DNA from: Muribaculum sp.
GTDB taxonomy: Bacteria > Bacillota > Clostridia > Lachnospirales > Lachnospiraceae
Reading direction: 5' to 3'
NCBI GenBank assembly: GCA_023663505.1
Contig: JAMPHH010000016.1
Coordinates: forward strand, 1-61,364
DNA: 61,364 nt
In this document: piece after piece, positions 42,902 to 51,990 of the stretch
Layout: every line of letters begins with the position of its first letter
How positions within the stretch are numbered: the stretch's first letter is position 1
Program-made: the position numbers and the translations under genes
The notes under the pieces: generated by a model
Database searches by the model: none
Seen by the model: only the letters and a program-made list of their open reading frames with translations
What the model was told of the DNA's origin: nothing

Positions 42902-44513
42902 ACTGTACCCCTTCATAAAACATAATCCAAACAGTCTTCTTTTCATCGTCAAAAATTAAGTAATTCTTATGAGCATTATATTCTTTTGGATCTAAATATC
43001 TGTTTTCTGCATCCTTCAACCCTTTATACAAATCCTCATGCCCTGACAAATCCACACTCCCCACAGAGACCATCACATTTGCATTTGGATATGTTCCGCT
43101 AAATCCCGTAATCCACCACTGCTCTTTATCAGGCACCCAACTAAAAATATTATTAATGTGGTCAACTCCATAATAATTATATAGGCTCAATGTCATTGGA
43201 ACCTCGAAGTCAATCGCATGATAATGGATTAAGTCGGAACCAAGGTCTTTACCTGAATCCACATATAAACCAATCTCTGCACCACTGTTCAGGTTCCAAT
43301 AATCCCCTTTCCACAGCCATAATGCGTAATCCCCCGAGTCCGCCGTAAAGGGAAAGGACTGATTACTCATATTAGAACCAATATTAAACACCTCGTCATA
43401 GAAATCATTATACCCAAAGAGTCTCTGCCATGTATCCGGTCGGGAGTGGTATGCCACCAGCTTATCATCGGGCATAAAGTTCAGTACGCATGCTGCCAGT
43501 GCAGGGGGAACTTCGTCTTTCCAGTACACTTTGACCACTAATGCAAGCACGCGCAGAATCTCTGCACTGTCATTGACAGGCTCCCTGAGTTTCAGAGCCA
43601 ATCCAATAAGTCCATCCGCAAGCTCTTGCGCGCCTTCAACGTCCATCTTCAGCGTGAGGGACAGGATATCTGACCATGCCTCGTCATCCACATCAAAATC
43701 AACAAGATACTCCGTGCATACCGTCCCGCTCTCCTGCTGCTCCACATGTCTGTCCCACATACCGGGCAGACCGTTGGGCTGCAAGGGGTCAGGGTCAATC
43801 GGAGCCACAACCTTACCGTTGACAGTCCTCGCCATTCCATCATACAATCCATCACGGTCCGTGTCAATACTCGTCGGACTGGATTTAACCTTTCCCGTCA
43901 CCTTTACCTTGGAGCGGTCTTCATTATATTCATATTGTAACTCGATCTCCTCCCCGTCAAGCAGACCGTCCCCGTCCGTATCGGGATTTGATTTGTCCGT
44001 TTTCAGCTTTATCCCGTTAAACATGACCATATTGTCCTCGTAGAAATCCGGGATCCCGTCATTATCCGTGTCGATGGAGATGTCAATCTTCCGATTGATC
44101 CTATCATAAATTTCCGCAAGGTCGGATGCCTGAGACGCTAAGTAAAAGCTTCCCGCGGTATTGTTCGCCAACGGCTTTAAATAATTCTCGAAGTAACCCT
44201 TCAAATACCCCGTGCCTGAACCCAACCCCACGGTATGCACTTGAACCTTCCGATCATTTGCCGCGCTGACCATCTGTGCATGCAGCCTTATGTCATCGGC
44301 TTCACCGTCGCTCAACACAACCATCATCCTAAGCGTCTTTTCATCCGCCGCCCCGAACAACGGGAAGGCACTGTTGATGCCTGCGTACATTCTCGAACCG
44401 CCGCCATTGGACTGAAAATAGCTTTTTGTCAAATACTTCTTGGCGTTTTCCTTATCATTTGTCAGACTGGGAGTCAACTCGGTCGCCTTGTCGGTAAACT
44501 TTACAATTCCCAC
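42888..44513 (-). pseudogene. Truncated VWA/thrombospondin type 3 surface protein
   Basis: The open frame encodes 541 residues but starts inside a von Willebrand A domain (VGIVKFTDKATELTP; VVLSDGEADD). The N-terminal strand with the DxSxS metal site and the signal peptide are missing. A TAG in the same frame blocks extension about 45 bases upstream. Three Ca-binding type 3 repeats follow (DTDNDGIPDFYED, DTDGDGLLDGEE, DTDRDGLYDG), then an unrecognised C-terminal domain of about 330 residues. A separate frame at 44515-44715 may be a shifted piece of the lost N-terminus. Likely a broken gene. Confidence 0.65.
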
Positions 44514-44804
44514 CTTGCTGCCGACAGGCAGCTTGTTTATATTTGTACTTTTCTATTTCATCTGATAGCATATCGTTTTCAGCCACAGCTATTGGATTAT
44601 CTGTATCCTGCATTAGATTTTCATTTGGCATTTGGGTCAGTTTGGAAATTTCCAAGCTCATTGTAACTTGAAGTTGCCATAAAATTGTATCCCCTCGAAG
44701 TTTTGATTGTATCATATTTTAGGTCAAGATAGCGACACCGACTGCATATGCTTTATTAAGATAAATAACAGTTCAGCCATATAATGAATTACAAGCCATA
44801 TATA

Positions 44805-44940
44805 CGCACCGATACCAAGGCGGGAGAGGACTGGGAGTGTTTTGCGGGCTTTGGCTAAATTGCAATCCCCCTCCCCGCACTATTAGAAAACACCCAACCG
44901 CAGACCGCCCGCTAAACACTCCCAGTCCTCTCCCGTCGCC
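44805..44940. repeat. Long GC-rich hairpin element, copy 2
   Basis: The left arm (44819-44849) begins GGCGGGAGAGGACTGGGAGT. The right arm (44907-44935) ends ACTCCCAGTCCTCTCCCG. The loop carries GCAATCCCCCTCCCCGCACT and AAAACACCCAACCGCAG, the inverse of segments in copy 3. CGCACCGATACCAA at the left end mirrors the tail of copy 1. No open reading frame. It fills much of the 44.5-45.0 kb gap. Confidence 0.85.
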
Positions 44941-45012
44941 CCTTCCGCGCGACACCACGATTTACGGCTGAACTTCCACATTTTCATAAACATGCCAAAA
45001 AGGAGATAAAAT

Positions 45013-45396
45013 ATGAGCGACATATCCGTCACAAAGAAATTAGAATTGATCAAGCAGATTCGTTCCCGATATCAGCAGGACAGGTATGATATGTTTCACC
45101 GCGAAAGGCTGCTCTATGGCAGGACGACTCCCATTCCTGTGGAAAATGACGAGCTTGCCAAGGAAGCGGTAAGCGAGGAGGAAAGCTTTTCTACATTTCC
45201 GCTGCGCGTCTTGGTCGCGGCGGTGCTGTTTGTGATGATCATTTTGTGTGACATATCGGGCAAGAGCTTTCTGGGGATTCCGTCAAGCCGATGCTTCTCC
45301 GCCATCTCCGCGGACTATGAAAGCGACATCACCAAATGGGCGGAAGCCGCTTCCAATGCCGCGAGCCAAAGCCCGCCCGCAGGGGCGAGACCATAG
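45013..45396 (+). CDS. Uncharacterised single-pass membrane protein
   Basis: A 127-residue protein with a charged N-terminal helix (LELIKQIRSRYQQDRYDMF), one membrane segment (LRVLVAAVLFVMIILC, about 64-80) and a C-terminal outer tail. AAGGAG lies at good spacing before the ATG. It is the only plus-strand gene in this stretch and seems monocistronic. No family recognised. Confidence 0.6.
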   Translation: MSDISVTKKLELIKQIRSRYQQDRYDMFHRERLLYGRTTPIPVENDELAKEAVSEEESFSTFPLRVLVAAVLFVMIILCDISGKSFLGIPSSRCFSAISADYESDITKWAEAASNAASQSPPAGARP

Positions 45397-45408
45397 CCGA
45401 TACCCCCG

Positions 45409-45498
45409 TGGCATTCGCCGAACCAATTACATCGGTCTTATGCTCATGCAAGCCCTGACACAAAGTCAACTTCGTTGACTTGCTCATAGCTCGCAGGC
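45409..45498. repeat. REP/MITE-like element, copy B (inverted)
   Basis: The reverse complement of copy A's core: GGCATTCGCCGAACCAATTA, the hairpin AGTCAAC-TTC-GTTGACT, and ATGCTCATGCAAGC. Loop bases differ from copy A while stems are kept. It ends seven bases from the hisIE stop. Confidence 0.7.
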
Positions 45499-45504
45499 AT
45501 CAGA

Positions 45505-46797
45505 CTAGCGGTTTGCCAGCTCCGTGGTGATCTCCTCCCAAGTTATGTCCTTCTCCGCCATAAGCACCATCATGTGATAGAGGAAATCGCTTATTTCATA
45601 TTTAATTTCGTTGGCATTGGGGTTCTTGGCGGCAATGACAATCTCTGTCGCCTCCTCCCCAAGCTTTTTCAGGATTTTATCAATGCCCTTGTCAAAAAGA
45701 TAATTGGTATAAGACCCCTCCTTGGGGTGCAGCTTGCGATCCTTGATGACATCGAACACCTCCTCGAACACCTGCAGGGGATTGTCCGCGTTCTCGTAAT
45801 CCTTCTTGGCAATCTCGTTAAAGAAACAACTCCTTGCCCCCGTGTGGCAGGCAGCGCCCACCTGTGAGACCTTGGCGAGAATCGTGTCCATATCACAGTC
45901 AGCGGTAAGGCTCTTGACATACTGGAAATGCCCACTGGTGGCGCCCTTTAACCAAAGCTCCTGACGGCTTCTGCTGTAATAGGTCATCTTGCCCGTGCGC
46001 AGGGTCTCCTGATAAGCCTCCTCGTTCATATACGCCACCATCAGCACCTCCGCCGTGCGGTAATCCTGTACCACCACAGGCACCATGCCTTCATTGTTCA
46101 ATTTAAAATCCGACCACTGATAGGCAGCCTTCAGGGTCTCCACGGAAATATCGTTCTGCATACACAGCTCCTTTAGGGATAAAATATCCTTGATATTATC
46201 GTTGATTGTATTTCCCGTGACGCCGCACACATTCTCATAGGCAAAAATCTCAATCAGCTTATTCAGCGCAATCTGGTTGATCTGCACCAAGAAAGGCAGC
46301 TCAATAACCTCCATGGTCTCCCGAATCTGATGCGGGTTCATCAGCACCATGCCTGAGACATACTTTTGAATCAGCTCCTTGTGACTGACAAGCGTCTCAG
46401 GGTTATTGTAGGAAAGCAGGATTTTGTCCCTGCCGAATTTCAGGGACACCTCCTCGGTGATGGCGATATTGCCCTCCTTCTCATAATCCAAGATGGCGCG
46501 CTTACAGCCCGTGTAAAGAATCTTCTTCACGTCCTCCATGCGCTTGATATTGCCCGCACCTGAGACGTCCATCTCCGCCGCGGCGCAGATCTCCTTCATC
46601 ATGTCCAGATTCGCCTCATGCTCCTCGTCCCCCTCGGACATATCAAACACGATCAGCTCGTCGGCATTGTGCTCATTGTAAAGCTGCACCAGACGAATCG
46701 GGTCTGTCTCCACGATCGTTGTGTCGGACAGGCTCTTTACCGCGTGCTGCTTATAAAGATAAATACAAGGAATAAATTTCTTAGTCTCATTCGTCAT
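45505..46797 (-). CDS. hisIE: HisA-like/HisI/HisE fusion of histidine biosynthesis
   Basis: A 430-residue fusion. Residues about 1-215 resemble a HisA/HisF TIM barrel (IPCIYLYKQHAVKSLSD; ADELIVFDMSEGDEEHE; VCGVTGNT) but look degenerate. Residues 220-325 are HisI, phosphoribosyl-AMP cyclohydrolase (YMNEEAYQETLRTGKMTYYS; CDMDTILAKVSQVGAACHTG). Residues 330-430 are HisE, phosphoribosyl-ATP pyrophosphohydrolase (GEEATEIVIAAKN). HisIE performs steps 2 and 3. The HisA-like part sits where step 4 follows, but its activity is doubtful. It is the last his gene in the window's cluster. ATG 46797 is the first start giving a normal barrel. Confidence 0.88.
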   Translation of the reverse strand: MTNETKKFIPCIYLYKQHAVKSLSDTTIVETDPIRLVQLYNEHNADELIVFDMSEGDEEHEANLDMMKEICAAAEMDVSGAGNIKRMEDVKKILYTGCKRAILDYEKEGNIAITEEVSLKFGRDKILLSYNNPETLVSHKELIQKYVSGMVLMNPHQIRETMEVIELPFLVQINQIALNKLIEIFAYENVCGVTGNTINDNIKDILSLKELCMQNDISVETLKAAYQWSDFKLNNEGMVPVVVQDYRTAEVLMVAYMNEEAYQETLRTGKMTYYSRSRQELWLKGATSGHFQYVKSLTADCDMDTILAKVSQVGAACHTGARSCFFNEIAKKDYENADNPLQVFEEVFDVIKDRKLHPKEGSYTNYLFDKGIDKILKKLGEEATEIVIAAKNPNANEIKYEISDFLYHMMVLMAEKDITWEEITTELANR

Positions 46798-46846
46798 GTT
46801 TTTTAATCCGCCTTTCAGGGCTTTCGTTTTCTTTCGTTGCCACAGT

Positions 46847-47962
46847 TCAGCCCTCTGAATCTGCGATAATCTGTTCATAGACGTCCATAAAATGTCTTGT
46901 GCCGTTTCTCTCGTCAAACTTACGGATACAGTCCAAGGCTTCGGTCTCATAATGCTCCCGCAGCCTTGCAAGCTCATACACCCCGTCCTCCTGATACAGT
47001 GGAAAGCTGCTCGGAAGCTTCATGCGATAGGTATCGCCCGCCTTCTTCCAGAAATTGGGCAGGTTCTTCCAGAAATGGGTCATTCCCAAGGCAAAATTCA
47101 ATCTTATCATGGGGTTGCGGTTTGCCTCGTGCTCCGCCCAATGCTGCTTGAACCAGTTAAGCGCCTTCTTCGTATCGGTCAGGCTGTAATACAGCATCAC
47201 ATCTCCCGAGTAATCCAGCGCAATCTTGCGAAAGCGAATAGCCTTGACCACTTGGTCACAGCATATACTGGCGTCCCGTTCATAATCCCTCTCTCCCGCG
47301 CACAGCTTCATGTTATAATAACGCAGGAAATCACCGTAGGTAGCCTCGGGAACCTCCATACAGCTCAGCTTCCTCTCAAACAAGTCCCTCGCCCTCTGTC
47401 TTGCCCTCTCGAGATTGTCACAGTCCAACAGATACTCGACCTCCTTAGCCCGCTCGCACGCGGGGCAGTTGCTGAGGCTGTCCCTTTCCTCCTTCAAAAA
47501 CTGCTGATAGGACTCCTCCGCCTTCTCCCAGTCGATATATTTGTAAAAGGTAAAATGCGCCATATGATAGGGTCGCAGGGAATAGCCCTCGCTCATGAAT
47601 CTCCTTTTTAAATCCTCCGCGAGCCCCTCAAACTGTTCAATGGAAATCTGATAAAAGTCAATCGCGGATTCAATCAGCCATTTATAATGCCACAGGACGG
47701 TGTGGGTATGCTTGTTTTCGCCAAACCGCGCGCTGTGCTCGTCATAAAGCTTGATCACCTGCGGCATGACCACATACATCTCCAAGGCGTCTGAATGGAA
47801 ATCGCATTGTGACATCAGCTCGATTCGCAGCTTTATCTGCCAGTCATAATCCTCAAGCTCGTCCGCTTCCCTGATCGCGTCATGCAGATACGCGATTGCC
47901 AACTCCCCGTCGGGCAGCCTTGAGTATTCCTGATTGTACCTTTGTTCATTAAATCTTCCCAT
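46847..47962 (-). CDS. Helical-repeat-like protein linked to Hsp90 variant
   Basis: A 371-residue soluble protein with no family I can name. It is rich in helices with regularly spaced Trp, Tyr and Leu (LRIELMSQCDFHSDALEMY; HYKWLIESAIDFYQISIEQF), suggesting a TPR-like fold, and has one CPACERAKE segment. It begins 11 bases after the Hsp90-family gene, so the two are surely cotranscribed. By analogy with TPR co-chaperones it could be a partner or client adaptor of that chaperone; this is inference. Confidence 0.6.
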   Translation of the reverse strand: MGRFNEQRYNQEYSRLPDGELAIAYLHDAIREADELEDYDWQIKLRIELMSQCDFHSDALEMYVVMPQVIKLYDEHSARFGENKHTHTVLWHYKWLIESAIDFYQISIEQFEGLAEDLKRRFMSEGYSLRPYHMAHFTFYKYIDWEKAEESYQQFLKEERDSLSNCPACERAKEVEYLLDCDNLERARQRARDLFERKLSCMEVPEATYGDFLRYYNMKLCAGERDYERDASICCDQVVKAIRFRKIALDYSGDVMLYYSLTDTKKALNWFKQHWAEHEANRNPMIRLNFALGMTHFWKNLPNFWKKAGDTYRMKLPSSFPLYQEDGVYELARLREHYETEALDCIRKFDERNGTRHFMDVYEQIIADSEG

Positions 47963-47973
47963 GGACGCTCCCC

Positions 47974-49752
47974 CTACAACAATTGGTCAAGGATATGCAA
48001 AATATTGTCATTCATTCTGCCAAGCTCGTTATTGTGCAGATTAAAGCCGCCGATCAGCAGGGTCTGCACATACAGAATGAAGATAAAATCCGCCAGCTTC
48101 TCCTCATTTCCCAAGGCGGTCATTTTCCGAACGAGCGGGTTGCGCAGATTAAAATACAATATATTGGCGGCTTTGTCCTCGATATCCTGCGCGAAGCTGT
48201 CCAACAGACCGCCAAAGAGCGGATTGACCTCCTCCTTGGTGCTCATCAGATCGCGGTAGAGCTGCGCGTCCCTGTTCACATAATAAAAGGCAGGGAGATT
48301 CGCGGGGATAAACTGCTTCATTTCCACCGCGCACTGATAGGGCTGCAATACCCGCTCCGCAATGGTAAGGAAGTCCACGCACTCAGCCTCGTCCTCTATG
48401 GAGATATCCTTCAACAGGTCATCTACCTCGTCGGTGTTCACCTTCATGACCGTCACGTCAAAGAATTCCTCCATGCGGAACAGCAGCTCCTCCGTGTAGA
48501 CAAGCCCCGCGTTGATCAAAAGCTTCCCCTGCGCCACAAAAATCTGTGAGAGCTGCTGATATTCCTTCATTCCGCAGTAGAGAAGCTGTTCCTTGCTCAT
48601 GCGCAGCGCCAGACCATTCATCATGCCTCTGGTCGTCTCGAACTCCAGCTCGTCGATAAACAGCTCGAACAGCTCGTCATCGTCAATGGCAAGACTCTTG
48701 ACCACCAAATGGTGTACTGACAGGAATGCCCGAAACGCCTCCTTGTCCGAGACGGCAAGCTTTTTTAAATGCTCCGCGATACATTTGCCGAGATTCTGCT
48801 GTGCCGCCCGCAGCGTCTCGTCGGAATAAAAGCCCTCTCTGGACGCGGTGGGACGCAGATCCTTGGCATTGATGATGCATTGGGTAAAGACCGCCCAATC
48901 GGGTATCAGCCCCTGTCCCTTCTCCGTCAACAGCATATTTTTGAGGTAAATCAGGTGCTTCTGCTTGGCTGAAGCCTGAACCGCATATGGCAGGATATAC
49001 GCCACGCCGTCCACTCCGCCCTCCTCAGAGTGCAGCACGATACAGTCCGTGAAGGAGCCCTTAAACAAGAGCTGTCCAAACATCATCAGCTCCTGCTTGT
49101 TGGGATTCTTCTTATCCCACGGGAGGGAAACGGGGTTTAGGCGCGTCTTGCTCCCGCCGCTGTTTATCAATATGGGATAGGGAAGAATCAGACCATAGTG
49201 CAGCAACAGCTTCTCCACGGTCTCCCGCTCAAAATATTTCGCCGCGTCCTCCTTTGTCACAAGGAAAATCTCCGTCCCCACAGCCACGTCCTCGGCAAGC
49301 TCTGTGATCGTGTAGGTTCCGTCAGGTTTTCCAATCCATTCATAGCTCTTATCACTTTTGACAGAGCGGGTGCGGATACAGATCTCGTCGGAGACCATAA
49401 AGCAGGACAACAAGCCGATTCCAAATCTGCCGATATAGTCGGAGAGAATCCTGCCGCTCTCCAAGTCCTTCTTGGAGGACTCCCCGATGATTGCGAGGAA
49501 TTGATGAATCTCCTCCTTGGTGAGCCCGACGCCGTTGTCCCGAAAGGACAGGCTTTTCCCCTCCTCCAATTCCAATAGTAAAGTACCCTCATGCTGCTCT
49601 CTGAACGCATCGTCCGCCTTTTCGCGCCCCACAATGGCGTCCACGCCGTTTTGGAGCAGCTCTCGGATATATACCTCCGGACTGCTGTATAGATGATCGG
49701 ACAGAATCTCTATCATTCCGCCGAGATTAACCTGAAAACGAAATTCTTCCAT
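47974..49752 (-). CDS. Hsp90 family chaperone variant
   Basis: A 592-residue Hsp90-like ATPase, shorter and clearly divergent from standard HtpG. The GHKL N-terminal domain is intact: ELLQNGVDAI (N-box) near residue 33, DNGVGLTKEEI (G1) near 73 and GRFGIGLLSCFM (G2) near 108. The middle domain contains the catalytic-Arg region DLRPTASREGF near 295. The C-terminal domain is reduced. It lies inside the histidine region between hisB and hisIE with a dedicated helical-repeat-like gene. Clients are unknown. Confidence 0.88.
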   Translation of the reverse strand: MEEFRFQVNLGGMIEILSDHLYSSPEVYIRELLQNGVDAIVGREKADDAFREQHEGTLLLELEEGKSLSFRDNGVGLTKEEIHQFLAIIGESSKKDLESGRILSDYIGRFGIGLLSCFMVSDEICIRTRSVKSDKSYEWIGKPDGTYTITELAEDVAVGTEIFLVTKEDAAKYFERETVEKLLLHYGLILPYPILINSGGSKTRLNPVSLPWDKKNPNKQELMMFGQLLFKGSFTDCIVLHSEEGGVDGVAYILPYAVQASAKQKHLIYLKNMLLTEKGQGLIPDWAVFTQCIINAKDLRPTASREGFYSDETLRAAQQNLGKCIAEHLKKLAVSDKEAFRAFLSVHHLVVKSLAIDDDELFELFIDELEFETTRGMMNGLALRMSKEQLLYCGMKEYQQLSQIFVAQGKLLINAGLVYTEELLFRMEEFFDVTVMKVNTDEVDDLLKDISIEDEAECVDFLTIAERVLQPYQCAVEMKQFIPANLPAFYYVNRDAQLYRDLMSTKEEVNPLFGGLLDSFAQDIEDKAANILYFNLRNPLVRKMTALGNEEKLADFIFILYVQTLLIGGFNLHNNELGRMNDNILHILDQLL

Positions 49753-49779
49753 AAGTAATGCTCTCTCCTCTTGAATCTA

Positions 49780-49805
49780 ATTCCCGCGAGCAATGAGCCA
49801 AGTCA
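49780..49805 (+). repeat. REP/MITE-like element, partial copy D
   Basis: TTCCCGCGAGCAATGAGCCA plus AGTCA match the left part of copy A exactly. It lies between hisB and the Hsp90 gene. Confidence 0.55.
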
Positions 49806-49816
49806 CTGCAAACCAA

Positions 49817-50410
49817 TCACAGGCTGCCCTTGGTGCTGAGCACCTCCGTGGTGCGGGGCTCGGGACTTGTGGCGATATCGAGTGCCTTGGCAAATGCCTT
49901 GAACATCGCCTCTATCATGTGGTGGCTGTTGACGCCTGAGAGCATCTTGATGTGGAGGTTCATGCCCGCGCTGTAAGACACGGCATAGAAGAACTCCCGC
50001 ACAAGCTCCGTGTCAAGATACCCCACCCGCTCCGTGGGAAGCTCGCATTCAAGGTTCAGATAAGGTCTGCCGCACAGATCGACAGCGCACAGCGCAAGAG
50101 CGTCGTCCATGGGCAGGATAAAATAGCCGTAACGCTTGATGCCCTTCTTGTCGCCCACGGCGTTCTTGATCGCATTGCCCAGTACGATGCCCGTGTCCTC
50201 CACCGTGTGGTGTCCGTCCACCTCCAAATCGCCCTTTACCTTGCATTCCAAATCGAAAAAGCCGTGCTTGGCAAAGCCCTCAAGCATATGGTCAAAAAAA
50301 CCTATCCCCGTGTCAATGTCGGCATTTCCCTTGCCGTCCAGATTCAGGACGAGCTGAATATCCGTCTCCTTGGTGGTTCGCTTTAATTTTGAAGTGCGTG
50401 TCCGTGCCAT
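49817..50410 (-). CDS. hisB: Imidazoleglycerol-phosphate dehydratase
   Basis: Step 6 of histidine synthesis (197 aa, monofunctional form). The metal-binding His-rich motifs are present: FDHMLEGFAKHG near residue 42, DGHHTVEDTGI near 67 and SHHMIEAMFKAFAKAL near 165. The ribosome site CGGAAAGGAG precedes the ATG. It is preceded by a solute-binding lipoprotein gene and followed by the Hsp90 gene, unlike the usual hisB-hisH-hisA order. Confidence 0.96.
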   Translation of the reverse strand: MARTRTSKLKRTTKETDIQLVLNLDGKGNADIDTGIGFFDHMLEGFAKHGFFDLECKVKGDLEVDGHHTVEDTGIVLGNAIKNAVGDKKGIKRYGYFILPMDDALALCAVDLCGRPYLNLECELPTERVGYLDTELVREFFYAVSYSAGMNLHIKMLSGVNSHHMIEAMFKAFAKALDIATSPEPRTTEVLSTKGSL

Positions 50411-50464
50411 AGTGCTCTCCTTTCCGTATCATATTGCGGTTTGGTCTTCTGCCAAATTGCAATA

Positions 50465-51934
50465 TTAATGCCGTTCGTTGATAAATAGCTGATATCTGCT
50501 GACGATGATATCTACCGTCGCGCTCAGGGACTTATCCCCGTTTAAGTATGCGGGAACCTCGTCATTAAAAATCTCCATCCATGAGGCGGTGTAGCCCATA
50601 CCCATAAAAGGGTGTCCCGCGCGGGTAAACATCTCCTCCATGATCTCGATATCCTCCTGAGTAATCTCCCTGTAGCAATAAGTCCAATCGTTCCAGCTTC
50701 GCATCTGCTGGGCGTGTCCCGAGGAATCCACCAAGATGCCGTTCTCATCAGGGGCAAAGCCCTTATGGGTAAGCTCCGTCTCCTTGAACTTCTCATAGTC
50801 CGCTTTCTTGACAGGGAACAACCCTCCGTGCTCTCCCGCACTTTGGATATAATATTCCAAAAACGCCCAAGCTCCCTCCTTTTGTGTGGCATGGAGCGGA
50901 ATACCGTAAGTTTCATACCCTGAAAGCTTGATATTCCTGCCGTCCTCCGACGGGTAACCGATATAGGCGACGTCCCCCTCCATAAGCGCGCTGTCATACT
51001 GTTGGCTGTCAAAATCTCCCGCCTTCCATGTCTCCTGCAGCAGGACATGATTGGAGAGATACAAATCGGGCGGGTAAGGAAGCTCCGGAAGCTCTATCTC
51101 ATTATGGCGGTTGATTATCAGCAGGAACTCCTCTATCTGTTCCCTGTTTACGGTGTATTTCCCGTTTTCGACGGTCACAAAGGGCTCCTCGTAGAGCGAC
51201 AGCAATGACAGATAATAATACAGGCTGTCGTGCTCCAACAAAAGTGCGTCAGGATATTCCCTTGCATAATCCAACATGTCCTGAAGCGTCCAAGTCTCAA
51301 ATTGCTGTACCTGAGATTGTCTGGCTGTATAATAATTCAATGTGAAGTACAAGGGCAGAGCCATAAGCTTGTCCTCCATCGTGTAGGCGTCAAGCACAAA
51401 CTCCATCAACTCCTCCCTGTCAAGCACCGCGCTGTTATCCAGATAGGGGTTTAAATCCTCCAGATACCCCTCGCGCGCCAGCTCGTTTACGGGGAGCAGC
51501 ATAGTGTCCAAATATATAAGGTCGGGACAATTGTTGCCAGTGGTGAGCTCAAGCTGCACACGCTGTCTTGCCGCCTTCCCCTCCGGACTGTCAGTGCCGC
51601 TCCTCGCTGCGTCATAACCGTAATCTATCACATATGCCCAATAGTCGGTATTCTCCTTATTGAAGTTGACCACGGCTTCCTCCAAATTATAGCTCGCGCT
51701 CCACACCTCTATGACCACCGGAGTGCGACCCTCGGGTATCTCGATCTTCGGAGCCTTGGGTTCCGCCTGCGACGCCGAGGCTGTGGAAGCGCTCTCAGTA
51801 GGTGCGTTTGTCATTTTCTCTTGGTCAGACGGTTCAGCCGTTTGGCTGCAGCCCGCTAATATCAGGATACATAAAATCAATGAGCATAATATACAGTTGC
51901 AGGTAAAATTACAAAATATGTTATGCTTTTTCAT
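50465..51934 (-). CDS. Extracellular solute-binding lipoprotein
   Basis: A 489-residue lipoprotein. A hydrophobic signal with lipobox LAGC near residue 29 precedes a Ser/Thr/Ala linker and a type 1 solute-binding fold typical of sugar importers (VIEVWSASYNLEEAVVNFN; PDLIYLDTMLLPVNELA). No permease or ATPase gene is near, and it sits between hisD and hisB. It may serve a distant transporter or signal to a kinase. It is also the second gene of this kind in the window (see 7109). Confidence 0.8.
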   Translation of the reverse strand: MKKHNIFCNFTCNCILCSLILCILILAGCSQTAEPSDQEKMTNAPTESASTASASQAEPKAPKIEIPEGRTPVVIEVWSASYNLEEAVVNFNKENTDYWAYVIDYGYDAARSGTDSPEGKAARQRVQLELTTGNNCPDLIYLDTMLLPVNELAREGYLEDLNPYLDNSAVLDREELMEFVLDAYTMEDKLMALPLYFTLNYYTARQSQVQQFETWTLQDMLDYAREYPDALLLEHDSLYYYLSLLSLYEEPFVTVENGKYTVNREQIEEFLLIINRHNEIELPELPYPPDLYLSNHVLLQETWKAGDFDSQQYDSALMEGDVAYIGYPSEDGRNIKLSGYETYGIPLHATQKEGAWAFLEYYIQSAGEHGGLFPVKKADYEKFKETELTHKGFAPDENGILVDSSGHAQQMRSWNDWTYCYREITQEDIEIMEEMFTRAGHPFMGMGYTASWMEIFNDEVPAYLNGDKSLSATVDIIVSRYQLFINERH

Positions 51935-51990
51935 ATCTACTCCCTTAATACTGCTTTGTAGTCAACAACCCCGCCGCAAGCACCGTGGCA

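Larger units (their letters stand above)
41555..42905. repeat. Tandem duplication of lipoprotein gene unit
   Basis: Two adjacent units of roughly 670-690 bp (about 41555-42243 and 42244-42905) each contain the start, gene and terminator. They share long runs such as ACAATTCTGTATAATTCACC and CGCCCTACATTGCTTATTAC. Both genes remain open and the same length. Confidence 0.85.
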
